A DNA stretch of 64,000 nucleotides. It comes from Mageeibacillus sp. UBA5770. Its GTDB lineage: Bacteria; Bacillota_A; Clostridia; Saccharofermentanales; Saccharofermentanaceae. Location: positions 6,836 to 70,835 of the forward strand of contig DIEQ01000134.1 of the NCBI GenBank assembly GCA_002418705.1. The letters are read 5' to 3'. Below, one piece after another: positions 36,422-45,723 of the stretch; within the stretch, counting starts at the first letter, position 1, and every line of letters starts with the position of its first letter. The translations under genes were made by a program, and so were the position numbers. The notes under the pieces were generated by a model. That model ran no database searches. It saw nothing but the letters and a program-made list of their open reading frames with translations, and had not been told where the DNA came from.

Positions 36422-36574
36422 ACCCATCTATAGCTGCCAGGATAATCCGGTGGCTTCCCGCTGCATTACGCGCCAGATTTCTGCGTGATGTGATCCCCGG
36501 TGTATGCCCGATTTTTCGCGCATTCACTTCGGGGTATTTTCTATTGATCAAAATAACCGAAAGGAATTACTTAT

Positions 36575-38671
36575 ATGCCAAGCGAAAAAAAGAAAAATCC
36601 AGGTCTTTCCCCAAAACAAAAAACCGAAGCTAATCCTTCATCCGTCGATTACAACAACACAGTCAGGCTCCCGGGAAGAGCAAAGCCGACTGAGGTACAT
36701 ACTTCCAACCCTGCTAAAGTCTCAGAAACACAGGCACAAAAGTCTGCAAAACCGGCGGTTGTTACCAGAACGCCGAGAATCCGGGCAACAGCAGCGAATC
36801 CTTCCCCTGCACCCTCCGGAATTCCCTCCCGCCCCCGTACAGCTATGCCTTCGAGGGCAGCCGCCCCTGCCAGACCGGAAACAATCTCTTCAAAGCACGC
36901 CAAGCCGGTGAAAACCGTACAGTCAGGCCCAGTCAAGTCATCTGATGAAAAGATGCCTGATTTCTATCTTCAGTCTAAGGTAAAACCCAAGAACAAAGAG
37001 AAGAAAAAGGGTGCGCTCCGGGTCATCCCGATCGGCGGTCTCGGCGAAATCGGCAAAAACATGACACTTCTCGAATTCGCAAATGATATCATTATCGTAG
37101 ACTGCGGCATGGCTTTCCCCGAAGAGGATATGCCTGGAATTGACGCCGTTATTCAGGATTACTCCTACGTCCTGCAGAATAAGGATCGTGTCAGGGGCGT
37201 ATTCATAACGCACGGACACGAAGATCATATCGGAGCCCTTCCCTACCTGATGCGCGATCTGAAGTGTCCTATTTACGGCGGCAAGCTGGCGATAGAACTC
37301 ATTCGCGGCAAGCTTACCGACAAGGGCACCGGCACGCGCGGCATCGAGCTGAAGCATTGCCTTGCAGGTGATGTGATCAAAGCCGGCAACTCCTTCTCAG
37401 TCGAATTCATACGGGTAAATCACAGCATCGCCGATGCATTTGCCCTTGCAATCCGCACACCGGCCGGTACTGTCATTCATACCGGCGACTTTAAAGTCGA
37501 CTATACGCCGATTGACGGCGAACCGATTGATCTTCAGAGATTTGCCCAGTTTGGTTCCGAAGGAGTACTTCTCCTTCTTGCTGACAGCACGAACGTTGAA
37601 GTTCCAGGTTCATCCCCCTCCGAGCGCCAGGTCGGCGAGTCTTTTCAGCGCATTTTCCAGAATGCCCCGGGACGCCTCATCGTCGCGACTTTCTCCTCAC
37701 ATGTACACAGAATGCAGCAGATTTTCACGGCTGCTGAGAAGTTCGACAGAAAAGTAGCCCTGGTCGGCCGAAGCATGCTCAATGTTTTCGCCGCGGCGAA
37801 TTCGCTCGGTTACCTGGAGATGAAACCGGATACATTAATTGACATCAATGAAATTGACCGTTACCAGCCCGAGCAGATTGTCATTCTGACAACCGGCAGC
37901 CAGGCCGAGCCGATGGCCGCACTCACCCGCATGGCATACGCTTCCCACAAGATAGTGGAAATTCATCAGGGTGATACTGTTATTTTGTCGGCAAACCGCA
38001 TTCCCGGCAACGAGAAGCCGATCTACCGTGTCATTAACGAGCTTTTCCGCCTGGGTGCAACCGTCATCTACGAGGCACTTGCTGATGTACACGTTTCCGG
38101 ACATGCATACAGGAATGAACTTCAGCTGATTCATCAGCTGGTGAAACCGCGCTATTTCATGCCTGTTCACGGTGAATACCGTATGCTTTTCCGTCATGCG
38201 CAGCTGTCACATGGCTTAGGACAGTCCTGGAATAATATTTTCATCCTGAATAACGGCGATATCTTCGAATGTTCAAAGGATATGGCGAGGATCTCAGGAT
38301 ATATCAATGCCGCGGCCGTTTTAATCGATGGTTCCGGTGTCGGTGATCTGGACAACCGTGTGCTTCGTGATCGCCGCCTGCTCGCAGATGATGGTGTCGT
38401 AGCCGTCTCGCTGGTCATTGAAAGGAAGGGCAACAAGCTTGCTGCTCCTCCGACCGTGCAGGCTATGGGCTTTCTGTATGAAAGTGAATCCGCACAGGTT
38501 ATAAGGGAGTGCTCCGATAAGCTAACCGCTTATATCGGCAAGTGCAACCAGCAGAACAGAATGGTCAGCTCCGTTGTTGAGTCAGGCCAGATGCGCGATT
38601 ACCTGAAGAGCCTGCTCTTCGAAAAGACAAAAAGAAGGCCAATGATCCTTATTTCCGTTACACAGGTGTGA
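36575..38671 (+). CDS. rnj: ribonuclease J
   Basis: Metallo-beta-lactamase-fold ribonuclease for mRNA decay and rRNA processing. The core starts at about residue 147 (ALRVIPIGGLGEIGKNM). The zinc motif HGHEDHIG is at 213-220, TGDFKVD and the beta-CASP block with STNVEVPGSSPSE follow, and RFMPVHGEY-type sequence appears as YFMPVHGEYRML. Compared with the usual 550-residue enzymes there is an N-terminal extension of about 146 residues that is low in complexity and rich in Pro, Ala, Lys, Ser and Thr, hence probably disordered. AAAGGA precedes the ATG. It may bind RNA or partner proteins through this tail. Confidence 0.95.
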   Translation: MPSEKKKNPGLSPKQKTEANPSSVDYNNTVRLPGRAKPTEVHTSNPAKVSETQAQKSAKPAVVTRTPRIRATAANPSPAPSGIPSRPRTAMPSRAAAPARPETISSKHAKPVKTVQSGPVKSSDEKMPDFYLQSKVKPKNKEKKKGALRVIPIGGLGEIGKNMTLLEFANDIIIVDCGMAFPEEDMPGIDAVIQDYSYVLQNKDRVRGVFITHGHEDHIGALPYLMRDLKCPIYGGKLAIELIRGKLTDKGTGTRGIELKHCLAGDVIKAGNSFSVEFIRVNHSIADAFALAIRTPAGTVIHTGDFKVDYTPIDGEPIDLQRFAQFGSEGVLLLLADSTNVEVPGSSPSERQVGESFQRIFQNAPGRLIVATFSSHVHRMQQIFTAAEKFDRKVALVGRSMLNVFAAANSLGYLEMKPDTLIDINEIDRYQPEQIVILTTGSQAEPMAALTRMAYASHKIVEIHQGDTVILSANRIPGNEKPIYRVINELFRLGATVIYEALADVHVSGHAYRNELQLIHQLVKPRYFMPVHGEYRMLFRHAQLSHGLGQSWNNIFILNNGDIFECSKDMARISGYINAAAVLIDGSGVGDLDNRVLRDRRLLADDGVVAVSLVIERKGNKLAAPPTVQAMGFLYESESAQVIRECSDKLTAYIGKCNQQNRMVSSVVESGQMRDYLKSLLFEKTKRRPMILISVTQV

Positions 38672-38752
38672 TCGGAAACTGGAATCATCGGCTCAGTCAG
38701 GCCAATACAGGCCGGTTGAATCATACCTTCTAATATGAAATCGAAGGAAAAC

Positions 38753-41179
38753 TTAGTGTCCGCGGCGTACCTCGAGTACGTCGCGGATTGCTTTTAGTCT
38801 CCCGACGACACGGTCGTACTGGTTCTGGCTCTTTACTTCTATCGTCATATTGAAATTTGCCGTCACATCCTTCATCGCCTGCATCTGAGCAGTGATGATC
38901 GAGACTTTTTCCTCGGAGATAGCATTCGAAATATCTGCAAGAAGATGACGCCTGTCATGCGCGAGAATATTGATCTCGATCTGATAGCTTCCCTGCTCGC
39001 CGCGCTGATCCCAATATACTTCAATCAGGCGCGATGCCTTTTCCGCGTCTTTTGCCGTATCCCCGGAATTCTTCATGATATTCCTGATATTCGAACAGTC
39101 AGTGCGGTGGACTCCGACGCCGTTGCCCCGGGTGACATAACCTATGATTTTGTCTCCGGGAACAGGACTGCAGCAACGGGACAGGTGCACCAGACAGTTT
39201 TCGATTCCCTTGACAATAATGCCGGAATCGTTGCCTTTCTTATTCTTGCGGACCGTTTTGCTTTTCGGAAGTGATTTGGCGGACAGGATTACATTCTCTT
39301 CCGTAATACCCGACGGCAGCGGAGAATAGACAACCTGGCCACCCGAAGTAATGCGGTAGCCAAGACTGAAGCGCTCGTCTTCCGGCAGGGACCTTATGTA
39401 CTCATCTTTTAGCTTGCTGACAATCTTCGAAGCCGGAATACCGCCGTAACCGACAGATGCATACATGTCATCAAGTGTACTGAACGACATCTTTCGAAGC
39501 ACTGTGTCCATGAATTCGCTGCGCGTCAAATGGGCATACGAGAAACCTGTCTTTTTGATTTCACGCTCAATAACTTCACGGCCGTGAACGATATTCTCAT
39601 CGCGCATCTCTTTTTTAAACCACTGGTTTATTTTAGAGCGGGCGGCGGAACTCTTGACGATCTTCAGCCAGTCACGGGACGGCCCGTGTACTTTCTCAGA
39701 AGCGAGAATCTCAATAATGTCACCATTCTGGAGCTCATAAGTCAGCGGCACAATACGTCCGTTCACCTTTGCACCGTACATCCTGTTGCCGACACCGCTG
39801 TGAATCGTATATGCAAAATCGATCGGGACAGAATGCGCCGGCAGTGAAATGACATCGCCCTTGGGTGTGAATACAAAGACTTCTTCCGCTACCAGCCCAT
39901 TTTTGAGTGTATCCAGGAACTCACCGGCATCTTTGGAATCGCCCTGCCAGTCAAGGAGCTGGCGCAGCCAGGAAAGCTTATTGTCGATGGAATCGGGTGA
40001 ATTGTGCGGGCCGGCCGTATTACCATCCTTATATCTCCAATGTGCGGCAATTCCGTATTCGGCTGTCCTGTGCATGGAAAATGTACGGATCTGCACTTCA
40101 AACGGTATGCCCTTTTTACCGATGACTGTCGTGTGAAGTGATTGATACATATTCGGCTTGGGCATGGCAATGTAGTCCTTAAAACGGCCGGGCATCGGGT
40201 AAAATAAGTCATGCACAAGGCCGAGGACTGCATAACAGTCAGAAACCGTACCGACAATGATGCGGCATGCAAACAGGTCGAAAATCTGATCAAGCGTCTT
40301 TCCCTGCTGCTTCATTTTGCTGTAAATACTGTAAAAGTGCTTGGGGCGTCCCTCGATCTCGGCATCAATACCCATTTCGCCGATTCGTGTCTGCAGTTCG
40401 CTTACGACCTCGGAAAGGAACTCTTCCCGCTCTGACCGCTTCTGTGAAATCGCGCCGACGAGCTCATAATAGGCATCACGGTCGAGGTAACGAAGACACA
40501 GGTCCTCAAGTTCCCATTTTATTTTATAAATACCAAGCCGGTGGGCAAGCGGAGCATAGATGTCCTTGGTCTCCCTTGCTTTTTCCATTTGTTTTTCAGG
40601 CGGAAGGTGCTTGATTGTACGCATATTATGGAGGCGGTCGGCAAGCTTGATCAGCACGACGCGGATATCCTTGGCCATGGCCAGGAACATCTTGCGCATG
40701 TTTTCGGCCTGCGTCTCTTCCTTAGATGAATACGGGATCCGGCCGAGTTTTGTGACGCCGTCTACCAGAAGAGCGACATCTTCTCCGAATAATTCAGCAA
40801 TCAGGGCTACGCTTACATCCGTATCTTCTACCGTGTCATGAAGGAGCGCAGCTGTCAGTGTATCGGAATCAACCTCAAGCTCTGTCAGGATTTCGGTGGT
40901 CGCCAGCGGATGAATGATATACGGCTCTCCGGTTTTACGCAGCTGCGTGCCATGCGCCTTGAGCGCAAAAACAAAGGCGCGGCGCAGCTTCTCCGAGTCA
41001 TCCTTTTCCGCATAACTCTTGTAACGCTGAAGAACTTCTTCGAACGATTCAAGAATATCGGGATCCAGATTCTCAGGGAAAGCAGAATCGCGCAGATCCG
41101 TCTCGAAGAGCTCCAGTTTTCTGGCCTCTTCGGATCTCTCTAACATTTTTGCCTGATCTTTCTTGCTGTCCGGCGTCAT
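38753..41179 (-). CDS. rel: bifunctional (p)ppGpp synthetase/hydrolase
   Basis: Stringent-response enzyme of 808 residues. The hydrolase domain has its His-Asp pair at 114-115 in ALLHDTVEDTD. The synthetase domain contains GRFKDYIAMPKPNMYQSLHT. A TGS domain follows (VFTPKGDVISLP), then the zinc-finger region with HLSRCCSPVPGD and a C-terminal ACT domain. Both enzyme sites look intact, so it is a Rel/SpoT-type bifunctional protein. Its ATG overlaps the recJ stop (ATGA), so the two are translated together. Its 3' end faces ribonuclease J; no clear terminator is seen in the 80 bases between. Confidence 0.97.
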   Translation of the reverse strand: MTPDSKKDQAKMLERSEEARKLELFETDLRDSAFPENLDPDILESFEEVLQRYKSYAEKDDSEKLRRAFVFALKAHGTQLRKTGEPYIIHPLATTEILTELEVDSDTLTAALLHDTVEDTDVSVALIAELFGEDVALLVDGVTKLGRIPYSSKEETQAENMRKMFLAMAKDIRVVLIKLADRLHNMRTIKHLPPEKQMEKARETKDIYAPLAHRLGIYKIKWELEDLCLRYLDRDAYYELVGAISQKRSEREEFLSEVVSELQTRIGEMGIDAEIEGRPKHFYSIYSKMKQQGKTLDQIFDLFACRIIVGTVSDCYAVLGLVHDLFYPMPGRFKDYIAMPKPNMYQSLHTTVIGKKGIPFEVQIRTFSMHRTAEYGIAAHWRYKDGNTAGPHNSPDSIDNKLSWLRQLLDWQGDSKDAGEFLDTLKNGLVAEEVFVFTPKGDVISLPAHSVPIDFAYTIHSGVGNRMYGAKVNGRIVPLTYELQNGDIIEILASEKVHGPSRDWLKIVKSSAARSKINQWFKKEMRDENIVHGREVIEREIKKTGFSYAHLTRSEFMDTVLRKMSFSTLDDMYASVGYGGIPASKIVSKLKDEYIRSLPEDERFSLGYRITSGGQVVYSPLPSGITEENVILSAKSLPKSKTVRKNKKGNDSGIIVKGIENCLVHLSRCCSPVPGDKIIGYVTRGNGVGVHRTDCSNIRNIMKNSGDTAKDAEKASRLIEVYWDQRGEQGSYQIEINILAHDRRHLLADISNAISEEKVSIITAQMQAMKDVTANFNMTIEVKSQNQYDRVVGRLKAIRDVLEVRRGH

Positions 41180-43314
41180 TGCGGGTTGCCTCCCTCGCCA
41201 AAGAGTCGTTGATATGTCGGTGTATTTTCCAGTTTAACCTTGCCATCGACAAATAACAAGGTGAAGCACACCCTCTGCCCCCTGCGTGTATAGAAACGGA
41301 TTAATCCGGCCTCAGAAAACACATCCAGCACGCGGCCGAGAGCGAAACCGTGAAGTGAAATCCCGTAGTTGACCGATACAAATCGGGCCATGAGACCTAA
41401 GTCGCAAAGCGTGATTTCATCGGCGCAGCGAGTGCGGAGGAACTGATAAACTTTTTTAAAATCCTCTTTTTCAGGAAGGAGCTTCTCTATTTTCACTTTC
41501 GACAGTACAGCCAGCTGCTTCATCGGAAGATGGTTCTCATATAACTTTTCGAACACACCGGGAGTATCCTCAAGAAGTCTTCCCGACTTTGGAAAATGCA
41601 TGTCTACGACCTGCATGGATAATGACTCGCGGTTCTTCCAGGCAGAAACCGACAGTCCAAAAACAACATCAACCTGACTTCCCGAACGGTACAGCTCCTC
41701 GAGATGTCCCATGCCGAATGCAATGCCGTCAAACACCTTCTCCTCACCGGAAAGTACAGGTATCGAAAAGCGAAGCTTCAGATGCTTACCTTTGCTGCAG
41801 CCTGTTGTGTTAACAATCCTGCAGTTTTTTGCCAAAAACCGGGGTTCACGGTTACCTTCGCCAAAAGGAGCCAGGCCTGCAATCTCACGGCACGTGTCCA
41901 GCGTAAGGGCATCTGCTGTCAGCAGTTCATCAATTTCAACAGAAGGTTCATATGGCTCTGCCGTATTTTTACGTTCGTATTCTTCCAGCCGTCCGGCAAA
42001 TAACGGGAATTGTTCGGAGGATACCGAAATGCCGGCTGCTTTCGGGTGTCCGCCGAACTGTTCGGTGAACTCCTGTGCATACAGGATAGCTTCGAGAATA
42101 TTGTATCCCTCGCATGCCCTCGCCGATCCCTTCAGGATGCCCTGATGTCCGGAGACTTCCGTGAATACAATTGCCGGCCGGCTGTAGCGAGCCACAAGGC
42201 GGGAGGCGACAATGCCGATTACGCCCGGATGCCAGTCTTTTCCACATACAAGTATCGGGCCGGTCTGCGCATGCACGACAGCCTGACCTTCAGCCGGATT
42301 CTCTAAAAGAGCGACTGCTTCTTCAAAAATAGCCAGTTCAATCTCCTGACGGCGCGTGTTTTCCCGGGAAAGCTCCTCAGCAAGTTCAAAGGCAAAATCT
42401 TCATCTTCTGTCATAAGTAGTTCAACAGCCCTCGAAGCATCACCCATACGTCCGGATGCGTTGATACGCGGAACCAGCAAAAAGCTGACAGACCCTGTCG
42501 AAAGTGCCTGATCCTTCTGCTGGGCAGCGGCATACAGCGCACGGATACCAACACGCCTCAGCTGTGCCAGCAGTATCATGCCCTCTTTGACAAGAATCCT
42601 GTTTTCATCAAGAATCGGAACAACATCAGCAATTGTGCCGAGTGCTGCAAGATCGAGATATACTCGCCAGTCATCAGGCTTTGTATACGGCGCCAGATAG
42701 CCGCAGAGGGCCTGGACAAGCTTTAATGCAACACCTACACCGGACAGCTGAGAAAACGGATAAAGGCTGTCCAGGCGCTTGGCATTCAGAATCGCATATG
42801 CATCCGGAAGCGTTGGCTTCACTTCATGGTGGTCTGTTACAATTACATCAATACCGGCCCGGTTCAGCTGTGCGATTTCGTCAACGTTAGCAACACCGCA
42901 GTCTACCGTAATCACCAGTGAAGGTTTTCGATCAGCAATTTTTGAAAAAAGAGCCTCCGACATTCCATACCCCTCTGAAAGGCGGTCCGGTATCAGATAG
43001 GAGCAGTCTGCCCCTGCTTTTCGAAGAAAAAGCATGAGAAGCGCGGTCGAAGTAATGCCGTCGGCATCATAATCCCCATACACCAGAATTCGTTCCTGCC
43101 GGTCGAGGGCCGTTATTATACGCGCGCAGGCACGCTCCATATCGGGAAAAAGCGCAGGATCATGCCAGCCATTATGGTCGTCGGACAGAAAAGCCCGGCG
43201 GTCCTCACTCTCTGTGACCCCCCTTGAAAAAAGAAGACGCTGCGCCAGCGGGAGACTTTCATCCTCCGTCGAAACAGGCAGGGGCAACTTCCATTTTTTC
43301 TCAATAAGTATCAA
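41176..43314 (-). CDS. recJ: single-stranded-DNA-specific exonuclease RecJ
   Basis: DNA repair and recombination exonuclease of 712 residues. The DHH phosphoesterase motifs are YGDYDADGITSTAL, VDCGVAN and VTDHHEVKPTLP; the DHHA1 domain has FGGHPKAAGIS. After about residue 560 a C-terminal region follows, as in the Firmicutes RecJ proteins longer than the E. coli enzyme. It is the first gene of a recJ-rel unit and is separated from rpsU upstream by a strong terminator. Confidence 0.95.
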   Translation of the reverse strand: MILIEKKWKLPLPVSTEDESLPLAQRLLFSRGVTESEDRRAFLSDDHNGWHDPALFPDMERACARIITALDRQERILVYGDYDADGITSTALLMLFLRKAGADCSYLIPDRLSEGYGMSEALFSKIADRKPSLVITVDCGVANVDEIAQLNRAGIDVIVTDHHEVKPTLPDAYAILNAKRLDSLYPFSQLSGVGVALKLVQALCGYLAPYTKPDDWRVYLDLAALGTIADVVPILDENRILVKEGMILLAQLRRVGIRALYAAAQQKDQALSTGSVSFLLVPRINASGRMGDASRAVELLMTEDEDFAFELAEELSRENTRRQEIELAIFEEAVALLENPAEGQAVVHAQTGPILVCGKDWHPGVIGIVASRLVARYSRPAIVFTEVSGHQGILKGSARACEGYNILEAILYAQEFTEQFGGHPKAAGISVSSEQFPLFAGRLEEYERKNTAEPYEPSVEIDELLTADALTLDTCREIAGLAPFGEGNREPRFLAKNCRIVNTTGCSKGKHLKLRFSIPVLSGEEKVFDGIAFGMGHLEELYRSGSQVDVVFGLSVSAWKNRESLSMQVVDMHFPKSGRLLEDTPGVFEKLYENHLPMKQLAVLSKVKIEKLLPEKEDFKKVYQFLRTRCADEITLCDLGLMARFVSVNYGISLHGFALGRVLDVFSEAGLIRFYTRRGQRVCFTLLFVDGKVKLENTPTYQRLFGEGGNPQ

Positions 43315-43359
43315 AATATATCCTTTCCAGGTAAACCCAGATAATAAATGAATTGATAA

Positions 43360-43389
43360 AAGAAAAAAACCCGATGCAAATGCATCGGG
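43360..43389 (-). terminator. intrinsic terminator of rpsU
   Basis: Perfect palindrome CCCGATGCAAATGCATCGGG (43370-43389) followed on the minus strand by TTTTTTTC. Confidence 0.92.
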
Positions 43390-43412
43390 TCCTTACCAGT
43401 CAATTTGCAAAA

Positions 43413-43586
43413 TCAGCGCTTACGCTTTCTGGCAGCTTCTGACTTCTTCTTACGTCTTACGCTTGGCTTTTCGTAATGTTCTCTCTTACGAACCTCGGCA
43501 AGAACTCCCGATCTCGCGCATGAACGCTTAAAACGACGCAGGGCACTATCAAGGGACTCGTTTTCCTTAATTCTGATTTCTGACAC
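43413..43586 (-). CDS. rpsU: 30S ribosomal protein S21
   Basis: Gene of 57 codons translating to [19 protein letters not shown] and on through [20 protein letters not shown] to the end KRKR, a standard bS21. It is part of the small ribosomal subunit platform near the mRNA exit. The start codon is GTG (43584-43586), 6 bases after the ribosome site GAGGGGAGGG. It has a strong promoter of its own upstream and a strong terminator downstream, so it is a single-gene unit here. Confidence 0.97.
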   Translation of the reverse strand: MSEIRIKENESLDSALRRFKRSCARSGVLAEVRKREHYEKPSVRRKKKSEAARKRKR

Positions 43587-43666
43587 TTTTATCCCTCCCC
43601 TCGTGCGTTAAACTCATGAGCTATAATTCCGCTAAACCGTCAATACTTATAACTCATAACGTTGGT

Positions 43667-43695
43667 ATTATACCCGTAAAAACAAGTTGCGTCAA
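43667..43695 (-). promoter_or_regulatory. rpsU promoter
   Basis: On the minus strand TTGACG (43690-43695), 17-base spacer and consensus TATAAT (43667-43672). Confidence 0.8.
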
Positions 43696-43826
43696 GCTAA
43701 TTGCGGGCGCTGTTCCTCTTATTCTTCGATAAAATTATTATAATTGTTTTAGTGATCCATTGCACATAATTCTTCGAAAACCGTGAAACAGGCAGAAAAA
43801 ATATTCAAACTTTTTGCAATTTATGC

Positions 43827-43855
43827 TTGCTCAAACTGCATTTAGTGTGTAGAAT
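43827..43855 (+). promoter_or_regulatory. amtB-glnK promoter
   Basis: TTGCTC (43827-43832), 17-base spacer and TAGAAT (43850-43855). The start point would be about 43862, giving a leader of roughly 143 bases that contains the hairpins described next. Confidence 0.55.
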
Positions 43856-43867
43856 CTGTTTTGTGCA

Positions 43868-43989
43868 AGGGTGCTGTCGCGACCACCCTGCATCTGACAG
43901 AATGCATATATGCATAACTATTTCGGAGGCAATGAAGTCACTGAAGTTAGGATCACACCCTGGTGTGGCCGGCTGAGGTGGCTTTTTTT
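43868..43989 (+). promoter_or_regulatory. ANTAR-type antitermination leader of amtB
   Basis: A first hairpin AGGGTG/CACCCT spans 43868-43889. At 43922-43945 a stem with one mismatch closes on the hexaloop AATGAA (43931-43936), which has A at position 1 and G at position 4 as in RNA targets of ANTAR proteins; GCAATGAAG matches the known GCAANGRRG core. The 3' side of this stem shares AAGTCACT (43935-43942) with the 5' arm of a terminator whose 3' arm is GGTGGCTT (43977-43984) and T run 43983-43989. Binding should prevent the terminator. A possible weaker partner hairpin has loop ACAGAA (43897-43902). Confidence 0.65.
43935..43989 (+). terminator. regulated terminator in the amtB leader
   Basis: AAGTCACT pairs with GGTGGCTT, with an inner CACACC/GGTGTG stem, followed by seven T. 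It ends 15 bases before the amtB start and is mutually exclusive with the hexaloop hairpin. Confidence 0.7.
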
Positions 43990-44004
43990 ATTGGGAGGAT
44001 TACT

Positions 44005-45240
44005 ATGAATGCCGACATCGCCTGGCTGCTGACTTCTTCTGCACTTGTTTTACTTATGACCCCCGGACTTGCTTTTTTCTATGGCGGTCTTGCCAAACGC
44101 AAGAATGTCATTAATACAATGATGGCGTGCGTGTTTATCATGGGTATGGCGTCCATCATGTGGGTTCTTTTCGGATATTCCCTGTCATTTTCCGGTGATA
44201 TCGGCGGCATCATCGGCAACCTTAACTGGATAGGACTAAACGGCGTTGGCGCTGAAGTGGGCCCCTGGCTCCCGACAGTTCCCAACCTTGCTTTTTCGAT
44301 ATATCAGATGATGTTTGCCATCATAACACCGGCACTTATAACCGGTGCTATTGTTGAACGCATGCGTTTTTCATCACTGGCCGTATTCGTTACCGTCTGG
44401 TCAGTCATTGTATATTACCCGCTGGCTCACATGGTATGGGGCGGCGGCCTGCTTGCACAGATGGGGGCAATTGATTTTGCGGGAGGAAATGTTGTCCACA
44501 TCAGTTCAGGAATTTCTGCACTGGTCGTTGCACTGGTTCTCGGATCGCGCAAACATCACGGCAAAATTACATATCACCCTCATAACATTCCTTTCGTCTT
44601 TCTGGGTGCTGCCATCCTGTGGTTCGGCTGGTTCGGCTTCAATGCAGGCAGCGCAGGATCGGCAAACGCACTTGCAGTCCATGCTTTCATGACAACTAAC
44701 ACAGCTGCTGCTTCCGCCCTGCTCTCATGGATGTTTATTGAAAAAATTAAAAACGGAAAGCCTACTCTTGTCGGCGCTTCTACCGGCCTGGTTATCGGAC
44801 TTGTGGCCATCACACCCGGCGCCGGCTTTGTTCCGATCTGGGCATCAATTATCATTGGAGCCCTTGTCAGCCCGATCTGTTTCTTCTTTATGACCGTAGT
44901 TAAACCCAAATTCGGATATGACGATTCACTTGATGCCTTTGGCTGCCACGGTATCGGCGGTGTCTGGGGAAGCATAGCAACCGGTATTTTCGCCCTCACC
45001 TCCATAAACGGTGTCGCAAAATGGAATGGTCTCATCTATGGCGAGACCAAACTGTTCCTTATGCAGGTCGCATCAATCGCAATTACCATTGTTATTTCTG
45101 TTGTCGGTACGCTCATTGCCCTCGGGGCTGCCAAGCTAATAACCCGCAAACTGCGCGTCCCTGTGTCCTCGGAAGATATCGGTCTTGATATTTCTGAACA
45201 CGGCGAAAATGCATACCCGTCCTTTTTGGGACTGGACTAA
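44005..45240 (+). CDS. amtB: ammonium transporter
   Basis: Membrane channel of 411 residues with about 11 helices for ammonium uptake. Conserved blocks are MTPGLAFFYGGLAKRKNV, the first pore-histidine region PLAHMVWGGGLL, the WFGWFGFNAGSA motif, and the second histidine in DAFGCHGIGGVWGS. The ATG at 44005 follows GGGAGG; the longer frame from 43963 would lie within the leader terminator. glnK follows 18 bases later, as is usual for Amt channels gated by a PII protein. Expression is probably controlled by antitermination in the leader. Confidence 0.96.
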   Translation: MNADIAWLLTSSALVLLMTPGLAFFYGGLAKRKNVINTMMACVFIMGMASIMWVLFGYSLSFSGDIGGIIGNLNWIGLNGVGAEVGPWLPTVPNLAFSIYQMMFAIITPALITGAIVERMRFSSLAVFVTVWSVIVYYPLAHMVWGGGLLAQMGAIDFAGGNVVHISSGISALVVALVLGSRKHHGKITYHPHNIPFVFLGAAILWFGWFGFNAGSAGSANALAVHAFMTTNTAAASALLSWMFIEKIKNGKPTLVGASTGLVIGLVAITPGAGFVPIWASIIIGALVSPICFFFMTVVKPKFGYDDSLDAFGCHGIGGVWGSIATGIFALTSINGVAKWNGLIYGETKLFLMQVASIAITIVISVVGTLIALGAAKLITRKLRVPVSSEDIGLDISEHGENAYPSFLGLD

Positions 45241-45258
45241 GTCAAGGAGGATTTACGC

Positions 45259-45597
45259 ATGAAAAAAGTAGAGACGATTATTCGACCCGAAAAACTTGAG
45301 TGTCTCAAAGAGGCATTGAATGATATGCATATAAACGGCATAACAATATCACCTGTTATGGGCTGCGGTAACCAGCTTGGCTGGAAAGAATCAGTACGCG
45401 GCAGTGATACGCTTCTGACCGTCCTTCCAAAAATCAAGCTTGAAATGGTTGTAATCGATGATAAGCTGGAAAATATTATCTCAACGATCATCGAAGTTGC
45501 CCAGACCGGAGAAGTCGGGGACGGTAAAATTTTCATCAGCGAAATTTCGGACTGTATCAGGATACGTACCGGAGAACGCGGCGAGGGTGCAGTTTAA
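45259..45597 (+). CDS. glnK: nitrogen regulatory protein PII (GlnK type)
   Basis: PII signalling protein of 112 residues that binds 2-oxoglutarate and adenine nucleotides and blocks the Amt channel. KKVETIIRPEKLECLKEALND is the family start, and GEVGDGKIFISEISDCIRIRTGERG is the signature near the C-terminus. In the T-loop, GNQLGWKESVRGSD has Val46 where the uridylylated tyrosine of enterobacterial PII normally sits, so modification at that site is not possible. AAGGAGG precedes the ATG. It is in one unit with amtB and is followed by a strong terminator. Confidence 0.95.
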   Translation: MKKVETIIRPEKLECLKEALNDMHINGITISPVMGCGNQLGWKESVRGSDTLLTVLPKIKLEMVVIDDKLENIISTIIEVAQTGEVGDGKIFISEISDCIRIRTGERGEGAV

Positions 45598-45625
45598 GAA
45601 CCGCCGGCTATACAGATTTCTTAAA

Positions 45626-45658
45626 AAAGGCCGTACAGACAAAATCTGTACGGCCTTT
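45626..45658. terminator. bidirectional terminator after glnK
   Basis: AAAGGCCGTACAGA / TCTGTACGGCCTTT, 14 pairs with loop CAAAA, T-rich on both strands, between convergent glnK and the HIT gene. Confidence 0.9.
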
Positions 45659-45723
45659 ATGTGTTATTGATAAATTTCCTGATACAACAGGTTACAGGGA
45701 AGAATACTGAGGTTCACGGCATG

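Noticed and set aside
36494..36540. Terminator before ribonuclease J
   Set aside because: CCCCG/CGGGG is only five pairs around a 35-base loop; too weak to call.
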